Shown: piece by piece, positions 18,397 through 27,267 of the stretch
How positions within the stretch are numbered: position 1 is the first letter of the stretch
How the letters are laid out: the number at the start of each line of letters is the position of its first letter
Source: Candidatus Heimdallarchaeota archaeon
GTDB taxonomy: Archaea; Asgardarchaeota; Heimdallarchaeia; JABLTI01
Length of the DNA stretch: 64,000 bases
Direction of reading: 5' to 3'
NCBI GenBank assembly: GCA_018238155.1
Contig: JABCTZ010000032.1
Location: 215,034-279,033, forward strand
Position numbers and translations under genes: made by a program
Notes under the pieces: generated by a model
The model's input: only the letters and a program-made list of their open reading frames with translations
Database searches by the model: none
What the model was told of the DNA's origin: nothing

Positions 18397-20421
18397 ATGT
18401 CAAATCGGAAAAGCAACGTGATTATCATCTTCACAATAATGCTAATCGCAATGAATCTAATCGCAGTAACGCAAATGATTGCCACAAACAACAACCAATT
18501 TGATGGCGATAATACCCCATACTCTTTGGTAGATGCTTCAAATGAAGCAATCGTACCTGAGGATCCCTCATTGAAAGCTACTTCTGAGATTCCATCCTTG
18601 AGAAACTGGGATTTATCAATAAATACTTCTCGTATTATTAGACATTACGATTATGGATATTTAACGATTAATGATAATATTACTCTTATCAATAACGATA
18701 ATCTTTCTCTTCCAATATTCCGATTTTCTATCCCACAACATTTAGCAGTAAATTTAGTTGAAATTTCTGCCAGTTCTATGTGGGCTGAATTTGACGTTCC
18801 ATTGAATTCTACAAACGTTGAAATCGAATATCAAGACGGGAATTTCACCTATTATATTATGGCACTCAATCCTATAGTGAATAACGCTTCCTTATATAAA
18901 ATTCAAATTCATCAAACATATTTACGACCATATGAAATTTTTATATTTAAATCTGAAGACAATCATCTTTACAATGGTATAAAAATGAACGTAAGCAGAA
19001 TGCCATTTCTTTCTTTGCCTATTCATACTGCTAGAACTACTTTCTTAAAAGCAGATGATGGTATAATAATTAGTTCTCATATCTATCCAAATGAACTAGC
19101 GACAATTGGTGATGCATCCGTACTATACAATCCAATCTATAGTGTTCCTGCCTATAATTTTTCAAATGAATATGAATCCAATTCAGATGATTACACTTAC
19201 AAAGTTCAAATCGCTGGATATACATCTTTTACTTCTTCAATTGAAGCAACAAATTATTTAAGAACGATTTCAATTGATAATTGGTATTATGCTCATTTTC
19301 ATGAGGAAATTGAAATAGAAAACTTTGGTATTATTCCTAATGATCCTCTATGGGATCTTTCTGATGGTCGTGTTTTTGTGTCATTTGCTATGACACGTAT
19401 CTATATTGGTGTAGATAATGCAGAAAATGTTGAAGTATATGATGAGTATGGTTCATTACCTGCTCCATCGGATTCTGAAATAGTTCAAATGAATCGAATC
19501 ACAGCTTATCTTAGATATCCTGTTTATGGTGGCGGAAAAGTTTCCCTTAATATTGATTACACACTCAAACTTGAAGATATCCTTCATTTCGAAAAGAATG
19601 AATTTATCTTAGATTGTCTGGCAATACCAGAAATACCATTCCATGTGAAAAATTACGAACTAACAATAAAATTCCCTCAGGGAAGTAAAGTTCAATACGT
19701 TTCATTTGGTGATAAAGCAACAGAATTTGAGCAACATAAATCACCAGTGTTCTTACGAATTGGTCAAAGAGATACAATCTCTATTACAAAACTCAACCTA
19801 ACCTCATTCGATAATGTGGATTTACGTGTTGGTTATTATATGTCTGATTTAGCATACTATATTCAACCTTTGGTTTATTCACTAATTATCTTCATGGCTT
19901 GTTTACTTTATATCGGTGCAAGAACTCTCAGAAAGGATGTAATTGAGAAAGTCATTATTTCTTCTGAAGATAAGGAAGAAGTTCCAATAGAATTGATTCA
20001 AGAATTCGTAGAAAAATACGAAGAGAAGACTGCTATTCAAACAAGGATTACAGAGTTAGATGAAAGCAGACGAAAGAAGAAAGTCAAAGCTAAAGAATAC
20101 GATCAACAAAGAAAGATTTTGGAAAGCAAGCTACGCGAAACAATTAAATCACTAGATAAAACGAAGCGCTCTCTAAAAGAAAAAGGTAGAAAATACCGTG
20201 ACTCAATTCAAAAGATAGAAGTTAGTGAAGAAAAGAGAATAAGTGTTGAAAGAAGTATCAGTGATTTGCGAGTAAGGTATATTCGTGAGAAAGCTATTTC
20301 AAAAGATGCTTACATCAGAATTCTCAGAGATTATAAAAATCAAATTGAGAAATTTGAAAGAGACATCGACCGAGAAATCATTAACTTGAGACTCCTAATA
20401 GAGCACGAATCAAAGAGTTAG
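18397..20421 (+). CDS. Large two-helix membrane protein with cytoplasmic coiled coil
   Basis: This 674-residue protein has an N-terminal hydrophobic segment (about 7-27), a beta-rich ectodomain of about 450 residues, a second transmembrane helix (about 492-510, PLVYSLIIFMACLLYIG) and a strongly charged heptad-patterned tail from about 525 to the end (REKGRKYRDSIQKIEVSEEK and similar). It would place a large folded domain outside and a long coiled coil inside. No enzyme motif is visible. The ATG follows a GTGAAAAAAGG element. It could be a signalling, scaffold or surface-attachment protein; the function is not recognised. Confidence 0.7.
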   Translation: MSNRKSNVIIIFTIMLIAMNLIAVTQMIATNNNQFDGDNTPYSLVDASNEAIVPEDPSLKATSEIPSLRNWDLSINTSRIIRHYDYGYLTINDNITLINNDNLSLPIFRFSIPQHLAVNLVEISASSMWAEFDVPLNSTNVEIEYQDGNFTYYIMALNPIVNNASLYKIQIHQTYLRPYEIFIFKSEDNHLYNGIKMNVSRMPFLSLPIHTARTTFLKADDGIIISSHIYPNELATIGDASVLYNPIYSVPAYNFSNEYESNSDDYTYKVQIAGYTSFTSSIEATNYLRTISIDNWYYAHFHEEIEIENFGIIPNDPLWDLSDGRVFVSFAMTRIYIGVDNAENVEVYDEYGSLPAPSDSEIVQMNRITAYLRYPVYGGGKVSLNIDYTLKLEDILHFEKNEFILDCLAIPEIPFHVKNYELTIKFPQGSKVQYVSFGDKATEFEQHKSPVFLRIGQRDTISITKLNLTSFDNVDLRVGYYMSDLAYYIQPLVYSLIIFMACLLYIGARTLRKDVIEKVIISSEDKEEVPIELIQEFVEKYEEKTAIQTRITELDESRRKKKVKAKEYDQQRKILESKLRETIKSLDKTKRSLKEKGRKYRDSIQKIEVSEEKRISVERSISDLRVRYIREKAISKDAYIRILRDYKNQIEKFERDIDREIINLRLLIEHESKS

Positions 20422-20515
20422 ATTTTTTCTTTCTCTTTACTCTTTTTATTTTTTCAAAGAGAACGAGTGGGTTCTTTGTTAATTTTTTCCTTAAATCAAA
20501 GAAAGGATGAATGGA

Positions 20516-21103
20516 TTATTCTACCCATCCTTTGAGTGTTTTTTCACATTTTTCACAAGAAAATTTCGAGTAATCTTTATCAGCCGGTTTTTCATCAACA
20601 GAAAATTTTTTCATACCACATTTGCAAACATACCCTCGTATTTTCGCCGGATTGCCAAAAACAAGAGCATGTGGTGGAACACTTTTTGTAACAACGCTTC
20701 CAGATCCTATCATGCAATATTCTCCAAGAGTAACTCCACAAATGATTACCACATTTGCACCAATGGATACTCCATCCTCTATTTTTGTTTCAACAATTTT
20801 CCATTCCTGGTTAAATGCACGCGGATAAAGATCATTAGTGAAAACCATGTGTGGACCTAAAAAGACATTATTACCGATTGTTACCCCGTGATAAACAGAA
20901 ACTCGATTCTGAATTTTAACTCCATTACCAATTTTTACTCCTGAGTCGATGTACACACTTTTACCCAAAATGCAGCCTTTACCAAGTTCTGAATTTGAGC
21001 GAACATGTGCATGATGCCAGACACTAGTGCCTTCACCAATTTTAGCTCCGTCTTCAACTATTGCAGTTTCATGGATTCTTACGTTTTTTCTTTCAGTTGT
21101 CAT
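20516..21103 (-). CDS. Left-handed beta-helix N-acetyltransferase (WbpD/WlbB type)
   Basis: Hexapeptide repeats of the form [IV]G-x-x-x-x cover residues 10-155 (VEDGAKIGEGTSVWHHAHV, GVTIGNNVFLGPH, GVTLGEYCMIGSGSVV), the trimeric acetyl-CoA transferase fold. HHAHV and TNDLYPRA match WbpD/WlbB enzymes, which acetylate a UDP-3-amino sugar for surface polysaccharides. The C terminus holds a small CKC...CEKC zinc-binding tail, common in archaeal and clostridial versions. The ATG at 21103 is unambiguous. No sugar-nucleotide partner genes lie next to it. It is followed on the same strand by a small membrane protein gene upstream. Confidence 0.82.
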   Translation of the reverse strand: MTTERKNVRIHETAIVEDGAKIGEGTSVWHHAHVRSNSELGKGCILGKSVYIDSGVKIGNGVKIQNRVSVYHGVTIGNNVFLGPHMVFTNDLYPRAFNQEWKIVETKIEDGVSIGANVVIICGVTLGEYCMIGSGSVVTKSVPPHALVFGNPAKIRGYVCKCGMKKFSVDEKPADKDYSKFSCEKCEKTLKGWVE

Positions 21104-21121
21104 ATTGTTTTCAACGACCGT

Positions 21122-21433
21122 TTACTTTTGTGTTGCTTCTTTGGCAGTATCCCATTCTTTCTTTATTTCAATTTTTTCTTCGGTAGCTTCTTCTGTTTCG
21201 GTTTCAACAAATTTTTCCTTCTTCCATTTACGAACAAAAAGAAATATCTCTAATCCCATGAATGCGAGTAAAAGTACATCTGCAATTACTAGCAGATAAG
21301 TAATATTGGGAAATAATTGTAAAACTTTCACTTGAATATAAATTAATGCCGGGAATATTGCAAAAAAAGTACCAATGGTACCAATGGTAAAAACTCTATC
21401 AGCTTTCATTAGAAATCGTACTAGTGAATCCAT
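21122..21433 (-). CDS. Small two-helix membrane protein
   Basis: This 103-residue protein has two hydrophobic helices (about 14-34 and 44-66), an RKWKKEKF basic stop-transfer end and an acidic glutamate-rich tail. It lies 18 bases upstream of the acetyltransferase on the same strand, so the two are probably cotranscribed. No family is recognised. Confidence 0.55.
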   Translation of the reverse strand: MDSLVRFLMKADRVFTIGTIGTFFAIFPALIYIQVKVLQLFPNITYLLVIADVLLLAFMGLEIFLFVRKWKKEKFVETETEEATEEKIEIKKEWDTAKEATQK

Positions 21434-21572
21434 TTCTAATATTTTAATTCTCTGGAAAGAGATGATTATTTATCAATGAATGATTCTAATTCTCCTATTC
21501 ATTTGCTTATTTTGGAAAGGATATGGAATCTTTATTAAAGTAACTTCATGATTTTCAGATGTTGGTGACTTA

Positions 21573-22898
21573 TTGGTCAAATTTTTCATAGAAACATTCG
21601 GTTGTACAGCAAATGTCTCTGCTTCAGAATTAATGGGCTATTTATTATTGGAATGTGGTTTCGAAAAAACTGATAATAGAGAGAGTGCTGATTTTGTTAT
21701 TCTTAATACCTGTGTTGTAAAAGCACCGACTGAAAATAAAATTAAAGATCAAATTATCAAGTTAGCAAGAAGGTTTCCACTCATTATTGCGGGTTGCTTA
21801 CCACAAGTAATGTCTGATTGGTGTAAAGAAAATATTCCAAAAGCAGCACTAATAGGTGTTGACCATTTCTATGAAATCTGTCAAGCTGCAGATGCTCTTA
21901 TGAATGAACAAGAATTTAGATTAATTTCAAGGAAAAGAGAATTCTCACAAGAAACGAAAAGAGTAAGAGCTAGAGACTTAACTGGAATAATTGAAATATC
22001 CAAAGGTTGTACCGGAGAATGTGCTTATTGTATCGTTAGAATAGCAAAAGGATCTTTAGTTTCAAAGTCACCTGATTTAATCCTAAATGAAGCATCAACG
22101 GCATTAAAGGAGGGATGCAGGGAGATTTGGCTTACTGCACAAGATACTGCTTCTTATGGATTTGATATCGAGAAAACCCTTTCTGACATAGTAAAGAAAA
22201 TAGCTGATTTGCCTGGTGATTTTATGATTCGAATAGGGATGATGAATGCGGATTATGCTTTGCAATTTTTGCCTGAGATAAAAGAAATGTTCAAAATTCC
22301 AAAAGTGTATTCATTCATCCATTTACCTTTACAATCTGGAAGTGACAATGTTCTAACTAAAATGAAAAGAAAATATTCTGTAAGAGAATATTTATTTTTG
22401 ATAGACGAGCTTCGTAAAATAAAGGATTTTACTATTTCAACCGATATTATTACCGGATTACCTGGCGAAACTGAAGAAGACTTTAATCAAACGAAGGTGC
22501 TCTTAGAAAAAATTCAATTTGATATTGTTAACATTTCCAAATATGGTGATAGAAAAGGTACAGTAGCAAGCAAATCCAAGGAGAAAATTCCTACAGAAAT
22601 AGTCAAAGAAAGGTCAGTAATAATTACAAAATTAGTTAATAATATGACTTTAGAGAGAAATAAGAAATGGATTGGTTGGCAGGGAGATGCACTAGCATTA
22701 AGAATTGATAAGAGAAATAATACCATTTTATTACGAAATAGATTCTATAAATTGATTTCAGTAGAAAGTTCAACCTTAGTTTTAGGGCAATGGTACAGAG
22801 TGGAAATTACGAGAGCACATAAAACTAGATTAATAGGTAATGTTGTTTCTGTGCCGAAAGGACAATTTGAAATAGTAAATAGGAAGAAACAAGTGTAG
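21573..22898 (+). CDS. tRNA t6A methylthiotransferase (e-MtaB/CDKAL1 type)
   Basis: This enzyme adds a methylthio group to threonylcarbamoyladenosine at position 37. Its N-terminal MTTase domain has three cluster cysteines (FGCTAN, NTCVV, AGCLP). A central radical SAM domain carries CTGECAYC, and a C-terminal TRAM domain (about 365-430) binds tRNA. The 441-residue length and FGCTAN fit the archaeal/eukaryotic CDKAL1 branch rather than bacterial MiaB. The TTG at 21573 has GGTGACT 5-8 bases upstream. It works downstream of KEOPS, whose Pcc1 subunit is encoded at 458-745. The PHP gene starts 10 bases after its stop. Confidence 0.92.
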   Translation: MVKFFIETFGCTANVSASELMGYLLLECGFEKTDNRESADFVILNTCVVKAPTENKIKDQIIKLARRFPLIIAGCLPQVMSDWCKENIPKAALIGVDHFYEICQAADALMNEQEFRLISRKREFSQETKRVRARDLTGIIEISKGCTGECAYCIVRIAKGSLVSKSPDLILNEASTALKEGCREIWLTAQDTASYGFDIEKTLSDIVKKIADLPGDFMIRIGMMNADYALQFLPEIKEMFKIPKVYSFIHLPLQSGSDNVLTKMKRKYSVREYLFLIDELRKIKDFTISTDIITGLPGETEEDFNQTKVLLEKIQFDIVNISKYGDRKGTVASKSKEKIPTEIVKERSVIITKLVNNMTLERNKKWIGWQGDALALRIDKRNNTILLRNRFYKLISVESSTLVLGQWYRVEITRAHKTRLIGNVVSVPKGQFEIVNRKKQV

Positions 22899-22908
22899 GT
22901 TAAGAAAA

Positions 22909-23625
22909 ATGGTTCGTTTTGATCTTCATGTTCATACTAATTATTCAGATGGAACAGATTCTACAGAAGAAATAATTAGGCAAGCAGAAAAAATTGGCTT
23001 GGATGGTATTGGAATTACTGATCATGACACTTTTGGTGGGGTACACAAAGCTCTTGAAATTGAAACTACGCTCATTATTGTACCAGGTATAGAAATTTCC
23101 ACTTGTAAGGGACACATACTTGCTTATGGTTTAACTGACGGTGAATTTGAGATAGGACTAACACCTGCAGAAACTGTCGAGCAAATTCATAGAGTGGGAG
23201 GAATAGCAATTCCTGCACATCCATTTGATTATATTCGTTTAGGAATTAAAGATGAAATATACAATATTAAGTCTGATGCAATAGAAGTGATTAATGGATG
23301 TATAACTTTCAGCCCATGGAATGAGAAAGCAAGAAGAGCAGCTGTTAAATTAGATTTACCAATGATTGCAGGTAGTGATGGTCACTCAACTGAAGAAATC
23401 GGTATTGCTTGGACAGATTTCATATATGAGCCGAAAAACTGGCAAGATGTTATTTCAATGATCCTGAGAAAAGAAGCAATTCCTGTAGGACGAAACCATC
23501 ACGTTTTATCATCAAAGATAAGACGATTTTGGAAAGCATTTAAAAAACGAAATGATAGACCAACACCTTATCCATTTATCAAGCAACCAAAACAGAAAAA
23601 TAGTAAGAAAATTGTTGAAGAATAA
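22909..23625 (+). CDS. PHP-domain metal-dependent phosphoesterase
   Basis: This 238-residue protein carries the PHP motifs FDLHVHTNYSDG at the N terminus, ITDHDTF, GIEIST, PAHPFD and AGSDGHS, which bind two or three metal ions for phosphoester hydrolysis. It resembles the YciV/TrpH group that removes terminal nucleotides or hydrolyses 3',5'-phosphoadenosine-type substrates. The basic C-terminal tail (KIRRFWKAFKKR) could bind nucleic acid. It begins 10 bases after the methylthiotransferase stop and is probably cotranscribed. Confidence 0.85.
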   Translation: MVRFDLHVHTNYSDGTDSTEEIIRQAEKIGLDGIGITDHDTFGGVHKALEIETTLIIVPGIEISTCKGHILAYGLTDGEFEIGLTPAETVEQIHRVGGIAIPAHPFDYIRLGIKDEIYNIKSDAIEVINGCITFSPWNEKARRAAVKLDLPMIAGSDGHSTEEIGIAWTDFIYEPKNWQDVISMILRKEAIPVGRNHHVLSSKIRRFWKAFKKRNDRPTPYPFIKQPKQKNSKKIVEE

Positions 23626-23634
23626 TTCAAAGAA

Positions 23635-24726
23635 CTAGTTGAAATATTGTTTTAACAGTCGATCTTTCTTCATAAGTGGAATTAACACTTCACTTGGTTT
23701 TTGAAGTTTTGATAGTTTTGTGCTTGTATCAAGCCAATGTTTCCGAGGATTTTTACATAGTTTCTTAATTAATTTCTTGGTATCATCAACTGACTGCACA
23801 GAGAAACTCGGAAAACCTCTGTCTTCAATAAACTTCTGGGGTTCAAGATGTCGCCAGAAATAAGTTATTGAGGGTACACCGAGAAGAGCAGCTTCTCTTG
23901 CCATTGTACCTCCACCTGTGATAACAATCTCAGCATTTGATATTAAATTCAAGAAATAGAAACCACTGGAAGGGATCTCAATTTGCCCTTCAAACTTCTC
24001 CAGTATAATTTCTCGTTGAATTTCATATCTAGGAAAAACAACTATTTTTCCTTGATAACATTCAATAATATTTTCTAGAATTTCAAGATAGGGCTTGCTA
24101 TCCTTATCTTTCATATAAGAAGCAAAACTTTCTTCAGGACGGTAAGCTAAATACATATTATCTTTTTCAATTGCTTTCTCTCTTAGTCTAATGAATTTTT
24201 GCTGGTTCTCTCCAGCAATATATTCAACTTCGTCTACACCATTATAATCAAACATTGTTTCTGGATTTGCTCCAAGGCGAGTGAATGCTTTTTTAGGAAT
24301 ACACGATGGAGTTAACAAGTAATTTGCTAAAGCAAAAGTGAGCTTAGCAACTGGTTTGGAATGAGCAGTATCATTCATTAAAATCAAAGGAATGCCTAAA
24401 CCAAAGGCAACTCGAGATGCATCTGGCGAAGAAAAGGATATTGCTACTGCAGGTTTGTATGGTAAAGAGATGATATTTTCAGCAAGTTTAACAACTCTCT
24501 TAACACTTGCTAAGAGTTTTTCCTCTAATGATTTACCACCGTAGAAACCAAATGAGATTGGATCTATTTTATGTGCTTTGAAAATGTCTAGAATATAATC
24601 ATGATCTCGTGTCGTATAATGACATTTAAAACCAAATTTCTGTAACTCTTTGCCAATAGCGAGAAAAAGCATTGCTTGTTTGGGGGTTAATACTTCGAAC
24701 CAAACAGTTTTTTCATTGTTATCCAT
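23635..24726 (-). CDS. DUF354 family glycosyltransferase-like protein
   Basis: This protein of about 363 residues matches the DUF354 family, a GT-B-fold group seen in archaea near cell-surface gene sets. Recognisable elements are an N-terminal Rossmann half (VWFEVLTPKQAMLFLA), SFSSPDASRVAFGLGIP and ITGGGTMAREAALLGVPSI, the last a UDP-sugar-binding-like loop. The ATG at 24726 is chosen over a frame running to 24810 because it overlaps the stop of the upstream membrane-protein gene (ATGGATAA). The sugar donor and acceptor are unknown. Confidence 0.78.
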   Translation of the reverse strand: MDNNEKTVWFEVLTPKQAMLFLAIGKELQKFGFKCHYTTRDHDYILDIFKAHKIDPISFGFYGGKSLEEKLLASVKRVVKLAENIISLPYKPAVAISFSSPDASRVAFGLGIPLILMNDTAHSKPVAKLTFALANYLLTPSCIPKKAFTRLGANPETMFDYNGVDEVEYIAGENQQKFIRLREKAIEKDNMYLAYRPEESFASYMKDKDSKPYLEILENIIECYQGKIVVFPRYEIQREIILEKFEGQIEIPSSGFYFLNLISNAEIVITGGGTMAREAALLGVPSITYFWRHLEPQKFIEDRGFPSFSVQSVDDTKKLIKKLCKNPRKHWLDTSTKLSKLQKPSEVLIPLMKKDRLLKQYFN

Positions 24727-25015
24727 TTGATTCGTCCAACTTGTGATTATTATTCTCCCAATATTGTAAATCTTCCTTAAAGAACGCCTTGATAAGTGTA
24801 TTCCAAACAATTAACCAAAAGAGGAATAAAGCGCCTGAAATAATGACTGAAAGAATTCCAAATGAAATTCTATTCTCTGAAAGAAAATAAAGAAGTCCAC
24901 TTTCATCAAAAAAGATGAAATTAATGAATGAAATAATCATTATGAGAAAAACCCAAACAATAAAGATAGCTTTTATTGGGCTCCACGCAGCAATGAGAAC
25001 TTTTTTGTAACGCAT
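24719..25015 (-). CDS. Small two-helix membrane protein, partner of DUF354 gene
   Basis: This 98-residue protein has hydrophobic helices at about 8-32 and 47-70 and a charged tail. Its stop overlaps the start of the DUF354 gene by 8 bases, so the two are translationally coupled. It may anchor that enzyme at the membrane; this is inferred only from the overlap. Confidence 0.6.
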   Translation of the reverse strand: MRYKKVLIAAWSPIKAIFIVWVFLIMIISFINFIFFDESGLLYFLSENRISFGILSVIISGALFLFWLIVWNTLIKAFFKEDLQYWENNNHKLDESNG

Positions 25016-25176
25016 TTTAAAGCAAGCTCCTTCAGAGATGTAGTTTTATAACAACTTGATTCATTTTTGAAAGTTTTTATGCTATTTAACTAAATATCCT
25101 AAGATGATATATTTATGATATACAATCAATTTAAATCTAATTACAACTAACCATTAATTTGGAGGTTTATTATCTA

Positions 25177-25830
25177 ATGACAGAAAAAATATACAACTTA
25201 CCTTTAATTGGGGACCAAGCACCAAATTTTCATGCAAAGACAACTTTTGGTGAAGTCAACTTTCCAGATGATTATAAAGGAAAATGGGTAATACTATTTT
25301 CGCATCCGGCAGATTTTACTCCTGTATGTACAACAGAGTTCATTGCGTTTCAAGCAAGAAAGAAGGAATTTTCGAAATTGAATGCTGAACTAATAGGACT
25401 AAGCATAGATCAAATATACAGTCACATAAAGTGGGTAGAATGGATAGAAGAGAAAATGAAAGTGGAAATCGAATTTCCAATTATTGCTGATCATGGCAAA
25501 ATTGGCAAATTGTATGGCATGGTACACCCAAGCAAATCTGCAAGCACAGTAAGAGCTGTTTTTGTAATTGATCCGGAAGGGATTATACGTGCAATAATCT
25601 ACTATCCACCAGAAATTGGCAGAAATATGGATGAAATATTGCGTATCTTAGAAGCATTCCACATAGCAGATAAACACAATGTAGCAATGCCTGCAAATTG
25701 GCCAAAGAATGAATTGCTAAAAGATAGAGTGATAATTCCACCTGCGAGTGATGTCAAAACAGCAAAACAAAGACCAAAAGATTATGAATGCTATGACTGG
25801 TGGTTATGCCACAAAGAAAGACCGAAATAA
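25177..25830 (+). CDS. Peroxiredoxin of the Prx6-type archaeal family
   Basis: This peroxidase reduces hydrogen peroxide and organic peroxides. The peroxidatic cysteine is C51 in [13 protein letters not shown], and two C-terminal cysteines C205 and C211 in [10 protein letters not shown] match the three-cysteine archaeal enzymes such as Aeropyrum thioredoxin peroxidase. Arginine in [10 protein letters not shown] completes the active site. The 217-residue length is normal. ATG 25177 is preferred to TTG 25159 because GGAGG (25161-25165) precedes it. A hairpin with a T-run follows the gene, so it is probably monocistronic. Confidence 0.94.
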   Translation: MTEKIYNLPLIGDQAPNFHAKTTFGEVNFPDDYKGKWVILFSHPADFTPVCTTEFIAFQARKKEFSKLNAELIGLSIDQIYSHIKWVEWIEEKMKVEIEFPIIADHGKIGKLYGMVHPSKSASTVRAVFVIDPEGIIRAIIYYPPEIGRNMDEILRILEAFHIADKHNVAMPANWPKNELLKDRVIIPPASDVKTAKQRPKDYECYDWWLCHKERPK

Positions 25831-25858
25831 AAATATCTTACGAAATAAGGCTAAAAAT

Positions 25859-25899
25859 TTATCAGCGACAAATAAAAGCTGATAACATCTACTTTTTTT
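25859..25899 (+). terminator. Hairpin terminator after peroxiredoxin
   Basis: TTATCAGC at 25859-25866 pairs perfectly with GCTGATAA at 25878-25885 (11-base loop), followed by seven T residues at 25893-25899. The position 29 bases after the stop fits termination. Confidence 0.6.
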
Positions 25900-26006
25900 A
25901 AGTGTTCTTTATATTGTTGGCGACATAATTATTAATTAGGGAGAAAAATATTATAAGTCATAGTTATAATAAAGAAAATCTCAACTAACAAGGAATAGTC
26001 TATAAA

Positions 26007-26438
26007 ATGGCTGTAATTGAATCAGGACTAATTGTGAATGGCATACCAATAGTTAGAAGTGAGTATGCTCCATCAGAGAAATTTGGAGACCCATTTATAC
26101 GTATAGGACTTTTTACTGCAATTCAATCTTTTGCGGCACAAGCTTTCGGTGATGAAGCAGAAGAAATGAAATTCAAAAAATATGTTATTGCAATAAGAGA
26201 TTTAAATCCGGGAGAAAAAGCACCAATATTAATCTATGCTGTAGCCGAACGCGGAACAGATATTTCTGAAATGCAAAATCGACTTGAAAATATAAGCAGG
26301 AAGATAAATTTGGTGGAAATAATTTTTAATAGTCCAGTTAATACAAAAGAAATTCAAAAAGTCAAAAATACAATCGATAAAGAAATGCAAGATCTAAAAT
26401 TAACACCAGCAGATAGAGCAAAATTCGTTTTTGGTTAA
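26007..26438 (+). CDS. Small alpha/beta protein, possibly longin-like
   Basis: This 143-residue protein has the order strand-strand-helix-strand-strand-helix: VIESGLIVNGIPIV, then FIRIGLFTAIQSFAAQAFG, then KKYVIAIRDL, PILIYAVAE and a long C-terminal helix pair. A G-hydrophobic-x-x-AI-x-x-FA helix after a two-strand start is typical of longin/roadblock-type small proteins abundant in Asgard archaea, where they partner with small GTPases. No GTPase gene lies nearby. The assignment is pattern-based. It is followed by tRNA-Tyr. Confidence 0.6.
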   Translation: MAVIESGLIVNGIPIVRSEYAPSEKFGDPFIRIGLFTAIQSFAAQAFGDEAEEMKFKKYVIAIRDLNPGEKAPILIYAVAERGTDISEMQNRLENISRKINLVEIIFNSPVNTKEIQKVKNTIDKEMQDLKLTPADRAKFVFG

Positions 26439-26498
26439 AAAGAACTTTTTTTACAATTAAACAGAAATCTTTAAAATAGCTTTTGAAAGAAAAGAGAA

Positions 26499-26516
26499 TG
26501 CTTATTACAGTAAGCA
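26499..26516 (+). other. Leader hairpin before tRNA-Tyr
   Basis: TGCTTA and TAAGCA form a 6-bp stem with a 6-base loop ending 10 bases before the tRNA. It may mark the pre-tRNA 5' leader; a TATA-like TTTAAAATAG at 26470-26479 lies upstream. Confidence 0.3.
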
Positions 26517-26526
26517 GCAAAAAATT

Positions 26527-26665
26527 CTGGCCCTAACTCAGCTTGGCTAGAGTGCTCGGCTGTAGACTTAGTTCGCTCCAATGAAACGTGATTTGGAGTC
26601 AGCCTGTATTCGACTGCTAGACAGTGACCGAGATGACCCGAGTTCAAATCTCGGGGGCCAGACCA
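26527..26665 (+). tRNA. tRNA-Tyr(GTA) with 61-base intron
   Basis: Acceptor CTGGCCC pairs with GGGCCAG (26655-26661). The first pair is C1-G72, the archaeal Tyr identity element; discriminator A and CCA follow. The D stem is ACTC/GAGT, anticodon stem CTCGG (26555-26559) pairs with CCGAG (26628-26632), and the T stem is CCGAG/CTCGG. Anticodon GTA is at 26562-26564. The intron 26566-26626 follows base 37 and contains its own hairpin (CTCCAA with TTTGGAG). CTGTAG at the 5' splice side can pair imperfectly with CTAGACAG near the 3' side. Confidence 0.92.
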
Positions 26666-26836
26666 ATTCTATTTCGATATTTTATCCATTCGAACTTTTC
26701 TCAATTCTATCCTTTATGCTCTTCTTACTTTTAGCACAGAATACTGTCTTTCTATGTATTTCTTTCAACAGAAATTACTTTCGGAAAACTCTCAGATGAG
26801 AAAAAGAGCATAGAAAAAGAAGAACGATAATAAACT

Positions 26837-27088
26837 ATGACTGGAATAAATAACGATTTTCAAGTAAAGGAAGAGATAGCAGCATTAGATCATCTCGTGG
26901 ACTGGAGAAGAGAAGCGAGGGAAGTAGAGAAGACCTTGCGATTCTATCCACAATGCGAAAATTTGGTACGAGTAAAACTAAAGGAACATAAATACTATCA
27001 GAACTTTTACGGTTGTCCTGTATGTGGAGAAACAATCCTGTCAAATGGAATGATACGGTCTCCAAGTAGCAGAGAATACAGAATGTAA
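26837..27088 (+). CDS. Small zinc-binding protein (copy A)
   Basis: This 83-residue protein has an N-terminal charged helix and a C-terminal half with one cysteine (C40), then CPVCGE. It aligns with the protein encoded at 28217-28498: W-R-E near the middle, E-x-x-KT-x-R, a cysteine-containing turn, a VK strand, then C-P-x-CGE-x-I and a short charged tail. Here the first knuckle has only one cysteine (YPQCENL), so zinc binding may be incomplete. The two relatives lie on opposite strands on either side of the broken HEPN-like gene. The function is unknown. Confidence 0.6.
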   Translation: MTGINNDFQVKEEIAALDHLVDWRREAREVEKTLRFYPQCENLVRVKLKEHKYYQNFYGCPVCGETILSNGMIRSPSSREYRM

Positions 27089-27267
27089 AAAAACGATAAT
27101 ATTATTTTTCTGATTGTTTTGTTTGATGGAAAACAATCCCATAGAATAGAATATTTTCTTCATAGTATACGATAAGAATTTTTATAAAATTCAAACCAAA
27201 GTTGTTAAGAATATGGGATTTGATTTATTAGTACGGAAGTTTAACAAGTTATTAATCGGTGAGTTTT

